A stretch of DNA of 29,464 nucleotides from positions 1 to 29,464 of the forward strand of contig JBJOGJ010000017.1 in assembly GCA_046048295.1 (NCBI GenBank). The letters are read 5' to 3'. The notes under the pieces were generated by a model, which saw only the letters and a list, made by a program, of their open reading frames with translations, ran no database searches and was not told the DNA's origin. This stretch comes from CBDCWA01 sp046048295. GTDB lineage: Bacteria; Pseudomonadota; Alphaproteobacteria; Rhizobiales; Hyphomicrobiaceae. Numbering within the stretch: position 1 is the first letter of the stretch; every line of letters begins with the position of its first letter. The translations under genes were made by a program, and so were the position numbers. Positions 8,239 through 15,003 of this stretch are shown here, one piece after another.

Positions 8239-8955
8239 CTAGTCTTCCTCATCGTAATCGGGCTCGGGCGCCTCGATCACCCTGGCGCCCTCAGGGCCTC
8301 CGATGATCGCAACATCCGCGAGACCGATGAACAGGCCGTGCCCGACCATTCCGGGGATCGACTGCAGGGCATCCGCGAGAAGCTCCGGCTCGCGGATCTC
8401 GCCGAACCGGCAGTCGAGAACGTAATTGCCGTTGTCGGTGACGAACGGCTTGCCGTCAGCGCCGAGACGCAGCACGATGTCACCCTCGCAGTCGGCTTCA
8501 CCAGCCATCATCTCGATCATCTGTCGTGTCGCCTCGCAGCCGAACGGCACGATCTCGACCGGCAGTGGAAACGCACCGAGAACCTCGACGAGCTTCGACT
8601 GGTCGGCAACGACGATCATCCGCTCGGAAGCCGTAGCGACGATCTTTTCGCGCACCAGCGCCCCGCCGCCGCCCTTGACGAGCCGCAGCTCGTTGTCGAT
8701 CTCGTCGGCACCATCGACCGTGAGGTCAAGATAGGGGTGCTCGTCGAGCGTCGTCAGCGGGATCGACAGAGCAGCGGCCTGCGCCCGCGTGGCCTCCGAG
8801 GTCGGCACGCAGAGCACATCGAGACCTTCGGCAACGCGCCTGCCCAGCGCAGCGATGAAATACGCGGCCGTCGAGCCGGTTCCAAGGCCGACCTTCATGC
8901 CGTCCTCGATGAACGTCGCTGCGGTTTCGCCAGCGAGCTTCTTCCAATCGTCCAT
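8239..8955 (-). CDS. rpiA: Ribose-5-phosphate isomerase A
   Basis: RpiA interconverts ribose 5-phosphate and ribulose 5-phosphate in the non-oxidative pentose phosphate pathway. The 238-residue product has the family motifs in order: GLGTGSTA (23-30) for phosphate binding, VDGADEID (80-87) with the catalytic Asp81, and KGGGGAL with REK (94-103). The C-terminal tail is acidic (EAPEPDYDEED). The reading frame stays open further upstream to 9153, but homology begins at MDDWKKLAG and an ACAGGAGA ribosome site precedes that ATG, so 8955 is the start. It is the first gene of the run with gor and the SDR; the pathway link to NADPH supply is an inference. It is divergent from gph. Confidence 0.96.
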   Translation of the reverse strand: MDDWKKLAGETAATFIEDGMKVGLGTGSTAAYFIAALGRRVAEGLDVLCVPTSEATRAQAAALSIPLTTLDEHPYLDLTVDGADEIDNELRLVKGGGGALVREKIVATASERMIVVADQSKLVEVLGAFPLPVEIVPFGCEATRQMIEMMAGEADCEGDIVLRLGADGKPFVTDNGNYVLDCRFGEIREPELLADALQSIPGMVGHGLFIGLADVAIIGGPEGARVIEAPEPDYDEED

Positions 8956-9113
8956 AGCGCCTGCATCTCCTGTGCGCAATTCAGCCTGTGGGCATAGGCC
9001 GGGTGGCGTCCGCTGGCAAGGGCGGCCCCGTGACAAAGGTGTGATGGTGTCGGGACAATGACACCAGGACGGATTTCGACTAGTGTCCGCGCCGTCACCC
9101 GGAGGGCTTTTCA

Positions 9114-9788
9114 ATGCATACAACGACCGTCGTTTTCGACCTCGACGGCACACTCATCGACACCGCGCCGGATCTCGTTGCGGCGGCAAACCGCAGTCTG
9201 GCCGAACTCGGGCTGCCCCCTGTCTCAGCTGCCACCATCAAGCCGTTCGTTGGCTATGGCGCACGCCGGATGATCGTCGAGGGGCTTCGCGCCAGCAGCG
9301 TCGAGCTCGACGATGGCGAAGTCGACCGCCTGCTCGAAATCTACCTCGAGCATTACGCCGAGAACATTGCGGTGGAGAGCCGGCCGTTCCCGAACGTGAT
9401 CGGGGAAATCGAAGCCATGCGCAAGGCGGGGGCCCGGATCGCGATCTGCACCAACAAGCGCGAGGATATGTCCCGCAGGCTCATTACCGCGCTCGGTCTC
9501 GACCGGCACTTCGACGCCATCGTCGGCCGCGACACGCTGCCGGTCTGCAAGCCGCACCCGGACCATCTGCTCGAGACGATTGCGCGTGCCGGCGGCGACC
9601 GCAACCGCGCCATCATGATCGGCGATACAGAAACCGACATCGCGACCGCGCGTGCCGCCAAGGTACCCGTTATCGCCGTGACATTCGGTTACTCGCCTGT
9701 CGCCGTCGGGTCGTATGCCCCCGACGTCACGCTCGACAACTACAGCGGTTTATCCCGGCTCGCCGCAGAACTACTCGGCGTTTCCTGA
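9114..9788 (+). CDS. gph: Phosphoglycolate phosphatase, HAD superfamily
   Basis: This 224-residue HAD hydrolase has motif I VFDLDGTLIDT with the nucleophile Asp9 and general acid Asp11. A helical cap domain spans about 20-85. Motif II is ICTNK near 117, the motif III Lys lies in VCKPHPD, and motif IV is MIGDTETDIATARAA. This is the Gph/PGP type, which removes the phosphate from 2-phosphoglycolate formed during DNA repair or by Rubisco. Closely related HAD enzymes act on other small phosphates, so the substrate is probable rather than certain. CGGAGGG lies 7 bases before the ATG. It is divergent from rpiA, with 158 bases for both promoters, and ends 9 bases from the convergent transglycosylase gene. 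Confidence 0.88.
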   Translation: MHTTTVVFDLDGTLIDTAPDLVAAANRSLAELGLPPVSAATIKPFVGYGARRMIVEGLRASSVELDDGEVDRLLEIYLEHYAENIAVESRPFPNVIGEIEAMRKAGARIAICTNKREDMSRRLITALGLDRHFDAIVGRDTLPVCKPHPDHLLETIARAGGDRNRAIMIGDTETDIATARAAKVPVIAVTFGYSPVAVGSYAPDVTLDNYSGLSRLAAELLGVS

Positions 9789-9797
9789 CGCCTCGTA

Positions 9798-11009
9798 CTA
9801 TCCGCCAAGCCGGGACAGAAGCTCCACCGTCGGGTAGGAATCGGGCGGCAACCCGAGCCGGAGCTGCTCCTTCTTGACCGCCGCCCGCGTCTTCGCCCCG
9901 ATCACGCCATCGATCTTGCCAACGTCGTGCCCGCGCCGCACGAGGGCCCGCTGCAGACGCTGCATCGTCTTGCCGTCGATGGCCTCGAGCGCCTCGCTCC
10001 CCTCGCGCATCGGACCGGCTCCAGCAATACGGGTCGCCAGGTATGCAGCGGTCGTGGCGTAGTTGAGGGAGTTGTTCCATTCCAGATAGACGGTCTTGAA
10101 ATTGTCATAGGCGAGGAATGCCGGCCCGTGCCGCCCCATCGGCAACAGCAGCGATGCCTTCAGGCTGTCGCTGGCGAGCCCGCCGCCACCGGCCTTGCGG
10201 ACGCCCCACGCCGCCCACACCGAACGCGGATGGGAGATTTCAAGGTCGGCTTCCTGCCACTTGAGGTTCGGTGGCACGTGCACCTCCTCGAGCCACGGCT
10301 CGCCGCGTTTCCAGCCGATGTGACGCATGTAGGCGGCGGTCGAGGCGATGATGTCCGCAGGGCTTCGGAACAAGTCGCGCCGGCCGTCGCCATCGAAGTC
10401 GACGGCATGGTTGAGGTAATGCGTCGGCAGGAACTGCGTCTGGCCGAGTTCGCCCGCCCAGGAACCGATCATGTCCTGCGGCTGCAGATCGCCGCGATCG
10501 ATGATCTTCAGCGCCGCCAGCAGCTCGCGCCGAAACAGGTCCGAGCGCCGGCAGTCGTAGGCAAGCGTTGCCAATGCATCGAGCACCCGATCCTTGCCCA
10601 TGCCGGCGCCGAAATCGCTCTCGAGAGCCCAGAATGCGGTGATTACGGTGGCGGGCACACCGTATTTCTTGTCGACAGCCGCGAAAATCGAAGCGTGCTG
10701 CTGCAGTTTGCGCCGGCCGGATTTTACACGGTTCGGCGTCGCGAGCTTCTTCTTGAACGCGAGAAAGCTCTGGGCGAAGAAGCCCTGGCGCCTGTCACGG
10801 GCGACGACCCGCTCCGAGTAGCTCGCCGTGTCGAGCGCCCGCCGCAGCGTTCCCTCCGAGACCCCTTCCCTGGCGGCATGTTGCCGAAACGCGCTGCGCC
10901 ACGCTTCGAAGGATCCGCTCGTCCTGCAGGCCGCGTGCGCCCCGTCGCCGAGCGACAGAATGGCCAGTGCCGAGGCCAGAACAAATACCGCTGTCTTGGA
11001 GAAACTCAT
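9798..11009 (-). CDS. MltB-type lytic murein transglycosylase with peptidoglycan-binding domain
   Basis: This enzyme cleaves the glycan strand of peptidoglycan, leaving 1,6-anhydro-muramic ends, in the periplasm. From ATG 11009 the product is 403 residues with a signal peptide (about 1-27, ending AHA-AC). The SLT_2/MltB catalytic domain (about 30-325) has catalytic Glu130 in FWALESDFGAG, and a PG_binding_1 domain (about 345-400) includes LVRRGHDVGKIDGVIGAKTR. Cys28 follows directly after Ala-His-Ala without a good lipobox, so I expect a soluble secreted protein rather than a lipoprotein. A longer start at 11081 would place 24 residues before the signal peptide and is unlikely. Confidence 0.92.
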   Translation of the reverse strand: MSFSKTAVFVLASALAILSLGDGAHAACRTSGSFEAWRSAFRQHAAREGVSEGTLRRALDTASYSERVVARDRRQGFFAQSFLAFKKKLATPNRVKSGRRKLQQHASIFAAVDKKYGVPATVITAFWALESDFGAGMGKDRVLDALATLAYDCRRSDLFRRELLAALKIIDRGDLQPQDMIGSWAGELGQTQFLPTHYLNHAVDFDGDGRRDLFRSPADIIASTAAYMRHIGWKRGEPWLEEVHVPPNLKWQEADLEISHPRSVWAAWGVRKAGGGGLASDSLKASLLLPMGRHGPAFLAYDNFKTVYLEWNNSLNYATTAAYLATRIAGAGPMREGSEALEAIDGKTMQRLQRALVRRGHDVGKIDGVIGAKTRAAVKKEQLRLGLPPDSYPTVELLSRLGG

Positions 11010-11157
11010 TTGTTCACCCTGTTCATTTAACCTCTGCTGATGCGCCAGTTGTTGGTTCTGCGTCAAGGTGATAGACGCCAAACGTGGCGATAATTGAAGT
11101 TATGCCGGAAAGCGGCAAAACCGTCACCGACCGGACTGCCCTTCGGCCCCGCGCCAT

Positions 11158-11185
11158 AAAGTGCCTGCAGAGCAGGCGAAACTTT
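11158..11185. repeat. Hairpin in the region upstream of the coiled-coil gene
   Basis: GCCTGC at 11163-11168 pairs with GCAGGC at 11172-11177 around a 3-base loop. The stem is prolonged by AAAGT 11158-11162 with ACTTT 11181-11185 across a 3-base bulge. It lies about 100 bases before the ATG at 11287. No T-run follows it on either strand, so it is either a leader structure or an operator. The 277-base region 11010-11286 otherwise shows no gene and must hold the divergent promoters. Confidence 0.35.
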
Positions 11186-11286
11186 AATCTCTACACTGAA
11201 CAGTAAAATATTAGGCAATTCGAACTACGAATGTGAGCTGCCTTGCGGTATTGGATAACGTTCGACGAAGCTGCTGAGAAGAGCCG

Positions 11287-11562
11287 ATGAACATTGAGAA
11301 CGAGATCCAGGATCTGAAGCGCCGGGTCGGCGAACTCGAGGGGACCGTCAGCGTTTTGACTGGAAAGCTCTCAACGCTCACTCCGGACCTGCAGGCCATC
11401 CAGCGCCAGACCAACGAGCGGTTCGACGCTGTCGAAACCAAGTTCACCCGCCTCATTGGCCGGCTGGACACCATCAACACCCAGGTCTGGAGCCTGCGTG
11501 ACGACCTGCCCGACCTGATCTCGAAAGCCGTTCAACCAAACAATCCGAAACAACCCGATTAG
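11287..11562 (+). CDS. Small coiled-coil protein of unknown function
   Basis: This 91-residue soluble protein has no signal or membrane segment. Residues 1-80 are almost entirely helical with heptad spacing of Leu, Ile and Val (IENEIQDLKRRVGELEGTV...), as in a parallel coiled coil. The tail is short, polar and Pro/Asn-rich (QPNNPKQPD). I know of similar short hypothetical proteins in rhizobia but no assigned function. It probably shares a transcript with the next gene, a broken lytic transglycosylase, since only 15 bases separate them and its TAG stop sits within the TTAGGAAC that could serve as the next ribosome site. Confidence 0.75.
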   Translation: MNIENEIQDLKRRVGELEGTVSVLTGKLSTLTPDLQAIQRQTNERFDAVETKFTRLIGRLDTINTQVWSLRDDLPDLISKAVQPNNPKQPD

Positions 11563-11577
11563 GAACTCCCGCGCGCG

Positions 11578-12438
11578 ATGCCGCAACTGTCCGATATGAC
11601 CGCCGCTGGCGCCTTAGCGGCCTTGTGCGCCGGCAGCACGAAGGCGTGCATCTTGCGGTCGATTGCTGTTGCTGTGGCATTCCTCGTCGCCGTGTGCCCG
11701 GTTGCCGGCGAAGACAAGGCGTCGAAGAACGCGCGCCCATCCGCGAAGCCCGCAGCCGCAGCAAATGCTGCCGATCCTGCCGGCAAGAAAGAGCCGGAGA
11801 TGACGATGTAGGTGTTCCTCGACCGACTCATGCAGGCGGAATCCGGTGGCCGCGATATGGCGAAGAGCAGGTCATCGAGCGCACTCGGACCGTTCCAGTT
11901 CCTGGATTCGACCTTCCTGGAGGTGACCCGCATCCACTTTGCCGAGGAAACGAAGTCCATGGCGCCCGGCAAAATCCTGGCGCTCCGCACCAACCGCCCG
12001 TTCGCCCGCAGGGCGGCGGAGGCATATACGCGCGACAATGCCGCCCACCTCGCCGACTACGGGCTTAAGCCGACCTTCCCGCATCTCCGCCTTGCATACC
12101 TCGTGGGGCCGGCCGGGGCCGTCCGCATCCTGAAGGCGAAGCCCGAGACCCCCGTTCACATCCTTCTGGGCTCGGCGGTAATCCGTGCCAACCCGTTCAT
12201 GCGTGGCATGACGGCGAGGGACCTCATCCGCCGCGCTGCGTGGGACATATCCGCGGACGCTGCCAGCCAAGCCGGCATCAAAGGTGGGCAACGGCGTCGC
12301 TATGGTCGACCGAAACCGCTCGTGCAGGTGCGCTGCAATTTGAGGCTGCCGAGTTGCAAGCGGTGGCGCGCCATGGCGGTCAAGCGCTTGCGCGCGCGGC
12401 AGCGCCGCGGTGCAGGCCAGCAGGAAGCGCGCAACTGA
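11578..12438 (+). pseudogene. SLT-type lytic transglycosylase, split by an in-frame amber codon
   Basis: One reading frame carries first a 77-residue piece with a secretion signal (hydrophobic ILRSIAVAVAFLVAVCPVAG) and an Ala/Lys linker. It then has TAG at 11809-11811, and directly after it, in the same frame from GTG 11812, a 208-residue piece. The second piece holds the lysozyme-like domain: FLDRLMQAESGGRD with the probable catalytic Glu, SALGPFQFLDSTFL, ARRAAEAYTRDNA, FPHLRLAYLVGPAG, and a C-terminal RCNLRLPSCKRW motif typical of this rhizobial family. A single base change could restore the full protein. Re-initiation at GTG 11812 is conceivable (GGAG 12 bases before it), but the product would lack export. 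Most likely a recent nonsense mutation or a sequencing error. Confidence 0.8.
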
Positions 12439-12552
12439 CGGGCTTGCGACCGAGCAGGAAGCGGCCGGGCTCAGAGCTTTGAAATCAACTGGTTCCGGCC
12501 TGCCAAAGTTTGGAGCAAGGTGCGTGCCTGCGACGTGCCGGCACTTCGTCTC
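12439..12552. other. Spacer between the broken transglycosylase and the relic region
   Basis: No gene is seen here. The stretch leads into decayed sequence; no hairpin with a T-run that could end the upstream transcript is visible. Confidence 0.3.
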
Positions 12553-12796
12553 TCATCGATAGTATTTTTCTCCGATGACGTGACGGATTTGTTCTATCCT
12601 CTCCGCCGAAAGTTTCCCGCCAAGTATCGATGAGACCAGAGCGCTCATTTCTTCAGCGGTCGCGTACTGGAGCGGCAACCGCTTCTTTGCAAATGCTGCG
12701 ACCGTTTTCGGGTCCGTGACTATTTCCTTCACTGGATCCCGCAATGCCTGGATACGATCCGCTGGCGTGTTCGGTGTCGTGTCTGACGTCAGCACC
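12553..12796 (-). pseudogene. C-terminal relic of a tripartite tricarboxylate transporter receptor (TctC-like)
   Basis: The last 80 or so codons of a TctC-type solute receptor are preserved. TPADRIQALRDP matches the usual PADRVAALR segment that opens the C-terminal helices. DPKTVAAFAKKRLPLQYATAEEMSALVSSI matches the DPEF...GxEMxxLV region, and SAERIEQIRHVIGEKYYR is a normal C-terminus before the TGA at 12553. Intact receptors are about 320 residues with a signal peptide. Here everything upstream is missing and the homology stops at about 12796, where an IS3-family end begins. No TctA or TctB gene is nearby. The assignment rests on pattern recognition of the family. Confidence 0.6.
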
Positions 12797-12937
12797 TGTG
12801 GAACAATTTGGGGTATTTTGCAGCTGAGTGTTTGTAGGCTCATCCTCGCAACTGAGGAGTGCCAAATGAGACGTAAGACCGAAGCTGCTGACCGCACCGT
12901 CAAGGACATTCGCCGCCAGACCAGGCGCGACAAATGA
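12797..12937 (+). mobile_element. Truncated 5' end of an IS3-family insertion sequence
   Basis: An ATG at 12866, preceded by GAGGAGTG, opens a frame of 23 codons that reads like the N-terminus of rhizobial IS3-family OrfA proteins (RRKTEAADRTVKDIRRQTRR). It then hits TGA at 12935-12937, where the normal protein would continue with its helix-turn-helix. The bases from TGTGGAACAATTTGG at 12797 would be the left terminal end, since IS3 elements begin with TG. The right end and OrfB are absent. The fragment lies inside the TctC-like relic, so an IS apparently inserted and was later cut off by another rearrangement. The exact outer boundary is inferred. Confidence 0.55.
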
Positions 12938-13013
12938 CGACACACCGCGGTCTCTCACAACAAGTCGCGACACGACGCGCCTCATCGCAGCACGCTTGTT
13001 ATTGCCTAGAAAC

Positions 13014-13032
13014 TGCTACCTATTTGCTACCT
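13014..13032. repeat. Tandem TGCTACCT repeats, possible integrase arm-type sites
   Basis: TGCTACCT occurs at 13014-13021 and again at 13025-13032, a spacing of 11 bases or about one helical turn. It lies 47 bases beyond the CCA end of tRNA-Pro. Direct repeats of this size close to a tRNA 3' end are what arm-type binding sites of tyrosine integrases look like. No integrase gene is present in the window. Confidence 0.35.
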
Positions 13033-13078
13033 GGAGCTATGGGGAAAGCTGACAGATTTCGCTAAGTCCTTGATTTGA

Positions 13079-13156
13079 TGGTCGGAGCGGCGAGATTTGA
13101 ACTCGCGACCCCCAGTCCCCCAGACTGGTGCGCTAACCAGGCTGCGCTACGCTCCG
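13079..13156 (-). tRNA. tRNA-Pro (anticodon GGG), CCA encoded
   Basis: The minus strand folds into a full cloverleaf of 78 bases. Acceptor CGGAGCG pairs with CGCTCCG. The D arm is GCGC/GCGC with loop AGCCTGGTTA. The anticodon stem CCAGT/ACTGG encloses loop CTGGGGG, giving anticodon GGG. The variable loop is GGGTC, and the T arm GCGAG/CTCGC has loop TTCAAAT. Discriminator A and an encoded CCA follow. It reads proline CCC (and CCU) codons. It lies 41 bases after the PPTase gene on the same strand, and on its 3' side sits a region of IS and gene relics, consistent with use of this tRNA as an integration target. Confidence 0.97.
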
Positions 13157-13197
13157 GCCGAGCTGATCTTTTGCCTGCTCGACGCGCGGCGGTCAAC

Positions 13198-13935
13198 TCA
13201 CGATTGGTCGCGGAGGGCCGGCAAAAGGTGACTTGCCGAGACCCGCTGCACGGCGAAGGTACAGCCCGGGCGGGCCGGCTGCACGGCGAGAGCGCCATAG
13301 AGCTCGGGCGGCAGATCCAGGTCGTGCACCGAAATTCCCTCTTGCTGAAGGAGGTCGCGGGCCGCCTTCTCGACGGCGGCATCGTCGCCGCGGACCTGGC
13401 CTTCGCCCCAGATTCCAAGATCCGCAAGGAGCCGCCCGATGCCACTCCCACGCGCCTTGGCAACGGCTTCAAGCCGGGTCCAGCTCTGAAGAAGGTACTC
13501 GTCGCCGTCCAGGTCACTCGATTGTCCGGATGCGGCGGCTGCAGCGCAGATGCTTTGGCGACGGGCGACCGAAAATGAAAGTTCGCGCGAAGCCTCGACG
13601 TCCACCCCGATGCTGCCTTCAGGGGCTACCGCCACCAGGGCCGTACGTTCCGTATGCGAAATACTGAATGCGCCGATGCCGGCAGGAAGCAGCGGCTTTC
13701 CATGTGCTCCCTGGGCGATCGGCTGGCGGCCCGCGTACGGGCCGAGATGGTGCGACAGCGCCAGCCTGAGTGCGGCGCGCGTCGCCCCGGCAGCACGCCG
13801 CCGTGCCGGATCACGATGCTGGCGAAGGTAGGCGTGATCGCTGTCGGTCAGCAGCGCCGTTCCCATGCGCGTGCAGGCATCGAGTGCCTCCGCCATGTCA
13901 TCGATCCGAACCAACCAAACCGCGATGTCGGACAT
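13198..13935 (-). CDS. 4'-phosphopantetheinyl transferase (Sfp type)
   Basis: This 245-residue protein transfers phosphopantetheine from CoA to a Ser of a carrier protein. It has the Sfp-type two-lobed architecture: a GKPLLP motif (79-84), FSISHTE (90-96) that contacts CoA phosphate, the metal-binding GVDVE (110-114, Asp112 and Glu114), and the W-x-R-x-E-A-V-A-K motif (152-160) with catalytic Glu156 and Lys160. The residue normally Lys in WxxKEA is Arg here. AcpS, the dedicated fatty-acid enzyme, is much shorter, so this is a broad-range PPTase serving some other carrier. No NRPS or PKS gene is in the window. It follows the merR gene by 6 bases and is likely cotranscribed. Confidence 0.88.
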   Translation of the reverse strand: MSDIAVWLVRIDDMAEALDACTRMGTALLTDSDHAYLRQHRDPARRRAAGATRAALRLALSHHLGPYAGRQPIAQGAHGKPLLPAGIGAFSISHTERTALVAVAPEGSIGVDVEASRELSFSVARRQSICAAAAASGQSSDLDGDEYLLQSWTRLEAVAKARGSGIGRLLADLGIWGEGQVRGDDAAVEKAARDLLQQEGISVHDLDLPPELYGALAVQPARPGCTFAVQRVSASHLLPALRDQS

Positions 13936-13941
13936 GAAAGA

Positions 13942-14445
13942 TCAGGGGCCAGCCTTGCTTCTGCGACGGGGTTTGAGGCTTCGGTCGCCTTGGGCAAGGA
14001 GTTCGCGGCAAACCTCGAGTTCCCGGATTGCCGCGGCCATGACGGCGGAACGGCTCAACTTTCCGTGTCCAGACTTTCGCGCCGTGCGACTGGTCATCGA
14101 AACAATCTTGCCCGATGCCTTCTTGCGGCCGGCAGCCCCAGGGTTGGCTCCATCGGCCGCAACACGCGGCGCGCCGGACTGCCAACACTGTTTCACGGTT
14201 TCGACGCCTTGTTGCTTCAGTATCTTCTGCACACCGCGGATGGTGTAGCCTTCGTTGTGCAGGAGGTGGCGAATACCGCGCAGGAGATCCATGTCCTCCG
14301 GCCGATAGTAGCGCCGGCCGCCGCCGCGCTTCATCGGCTTGATTTGGGGGAACCTGTTCTCCCAGAACCGCAGCACGTGCTTTGCAATTTCAAGTTCGTC
14401 AGCGACTTCGCTTATCGTTCGGAACGCCTCTGCGGCTTTGCTCAT
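13942..14445 (-). CDS. MerR-family transcriptional regulator
   Basis: This 167-residue DNA-binding protein has an N-terminal winged helix typical of MerR proteins: TISEVADELEIAKHVLRFWENRFP as helix-turn-helix, then the wing RRYYRPEDMDLLRGIRHLL, and GYTIRGVQKILKQQG leading into the dimer helix. The C-terminal half is basic and of low complexity (RRRSKAGP end) with no cysteine pair for metal sensing, so it is not a metal-responsive MerR. This gene conventionally follows ihfA in rhizobial genomes. The upstream in-frame ATG at 14493 would add 16 residues without homology, so 14445 is used. The regulated targets are unknown. Confidence 0.9.
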   Translation of the reverse strand: MSKAAEAFRTISEVADELEIAKHVLRFWENRFPQIKPMKRGGGRRYYRPEDMDLLRGIRHLLHNEGYTIRGVQKILKQQGVETVKQCWQSGAPRVAADGANPGAAGRKKASGKIVSMTSRTARKSGHGKLSRSAVMAAAIRELEVCRELLAQGDRSLKPRRRSKAGP

Positions 14446-14525
14446 GTCGGCCTCGGTTCCCCATTGCGCAGTACGCCTGCACTGCCTCGGCACCGTCGGT
14501 CTCGAGCCGCTCTACCGGAGATGCA

Positions 14526-14849
14526 TCACTCCGCCGCGTTCGACTTCCAACGCTTCATGCCCTGGTTGATACGAGTCTTCATAATGTTGCTGGGGCGGAA
14601 GACAAGAACTTTGCGCGGCGTTATGGGCACTTCTTCGCCGGTCTTCGGATTGCGCCCGATACGCTGCCCCTTCTCGCGAATGCCGAAGGAGCCAAACGAC
14701 GAGAGCTTCACGCCCTCCCCCCTGGCCAGGGTCAACGATACCTCGTCAAGTACGAGCTCGACCAGCTCCTGCGATTCATTACGCGGCAGCCCAACCTTGC
14801 GCACGATTGCATCAGCCAAGTCGGCCCGCGTCAGCGTCTTGCCGGCCAT
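14526..14849 (-). CDS. ihfA: Integration host factor subunit alpha
   Basis: This 107-residue nucleoid protein pairs with IHF-beta, binds specific sites in the minor groove and bends DNA sharply, helping recombination and sigma-54 promoters. It starts TLTRADLADAIVRKVGL, continues with the conserved GEGVKLSSFGSFGIREKGQRIGRNPKTGEEV, and holds the beta-arm with its Arg-Asn-Pro tip followed by ITPRKVLVFRPS. The C-terminal helix is slightly extended, as is usual in rhizobia. A good sigma-70 promoter lies 34-62 bases upstream. MerR follows 80 bases downstream on the same strand. Confidence 0.97.
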   Translation of the reverse strand: MAGKTLTRADLADAIVRKVGLPRNESQELVELVLDEVSLTLARGEGVKLSSFGSFGIREKGQRIGRNPKTGEEVPITPRKVLVFRPSNIMKTRINQGMKRWKSNAAE

Positions 14850-14882
14850 AACGCATCTTCCCCATTTACCCAGATGAGACGA

Positions 14883-14911
14883 ATGCTAGCCACAGACGGA
14901 GGAATGGTCAA
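14883..14911 (-). promoter_or_regulatory. Predicted sigma-70 promoter of ihfA
   Basis: On the minus strand, -35 TTGACC (14906-14911) and -10 TAGCAT (14883-14888) are separated by exactly 17 bases. Transcription would start near 14876, about 27 bases before the ATG at 14849. It lies in the 154-base gap between fabH and ihfA, implying that ihfA can be transcribed independently of plsX-fabH. Confidence 0.55.
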
Positions 14912-15003
14912 TCGTTGACTGGCGCAAGGGCCTGAAATATCGAGCAGAAAGCTAACCGTCAGCCAGCCCTGCGGAACAGCGCCGAAATCATGCCCGGGAT
15001 GCT

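Noticed and set aside
6280..8997. A 905-codon open frame on the plus strand spanning SDR, gor and most of rpiA
   Set aside because: It is antisense to three clear enzymes, has no family motifs, and is rich in Arg, His, Asp and Gly as expected of a shadow frame in GC-rich DNA.
11809..11811. TAG as pyrrolysine or other recoding signal
   Set aside because: Nothing in the sequence suggests recoding (no downstream stem, no relevant genes), and this organism group is not known to use it; mutation or error is simpler.
12653..12985. 110-codon minus frame across the IS relic
   Set aside because: It runs through the IS fragment and overlaps the TctC-like relic in a different frame without any homology signal.
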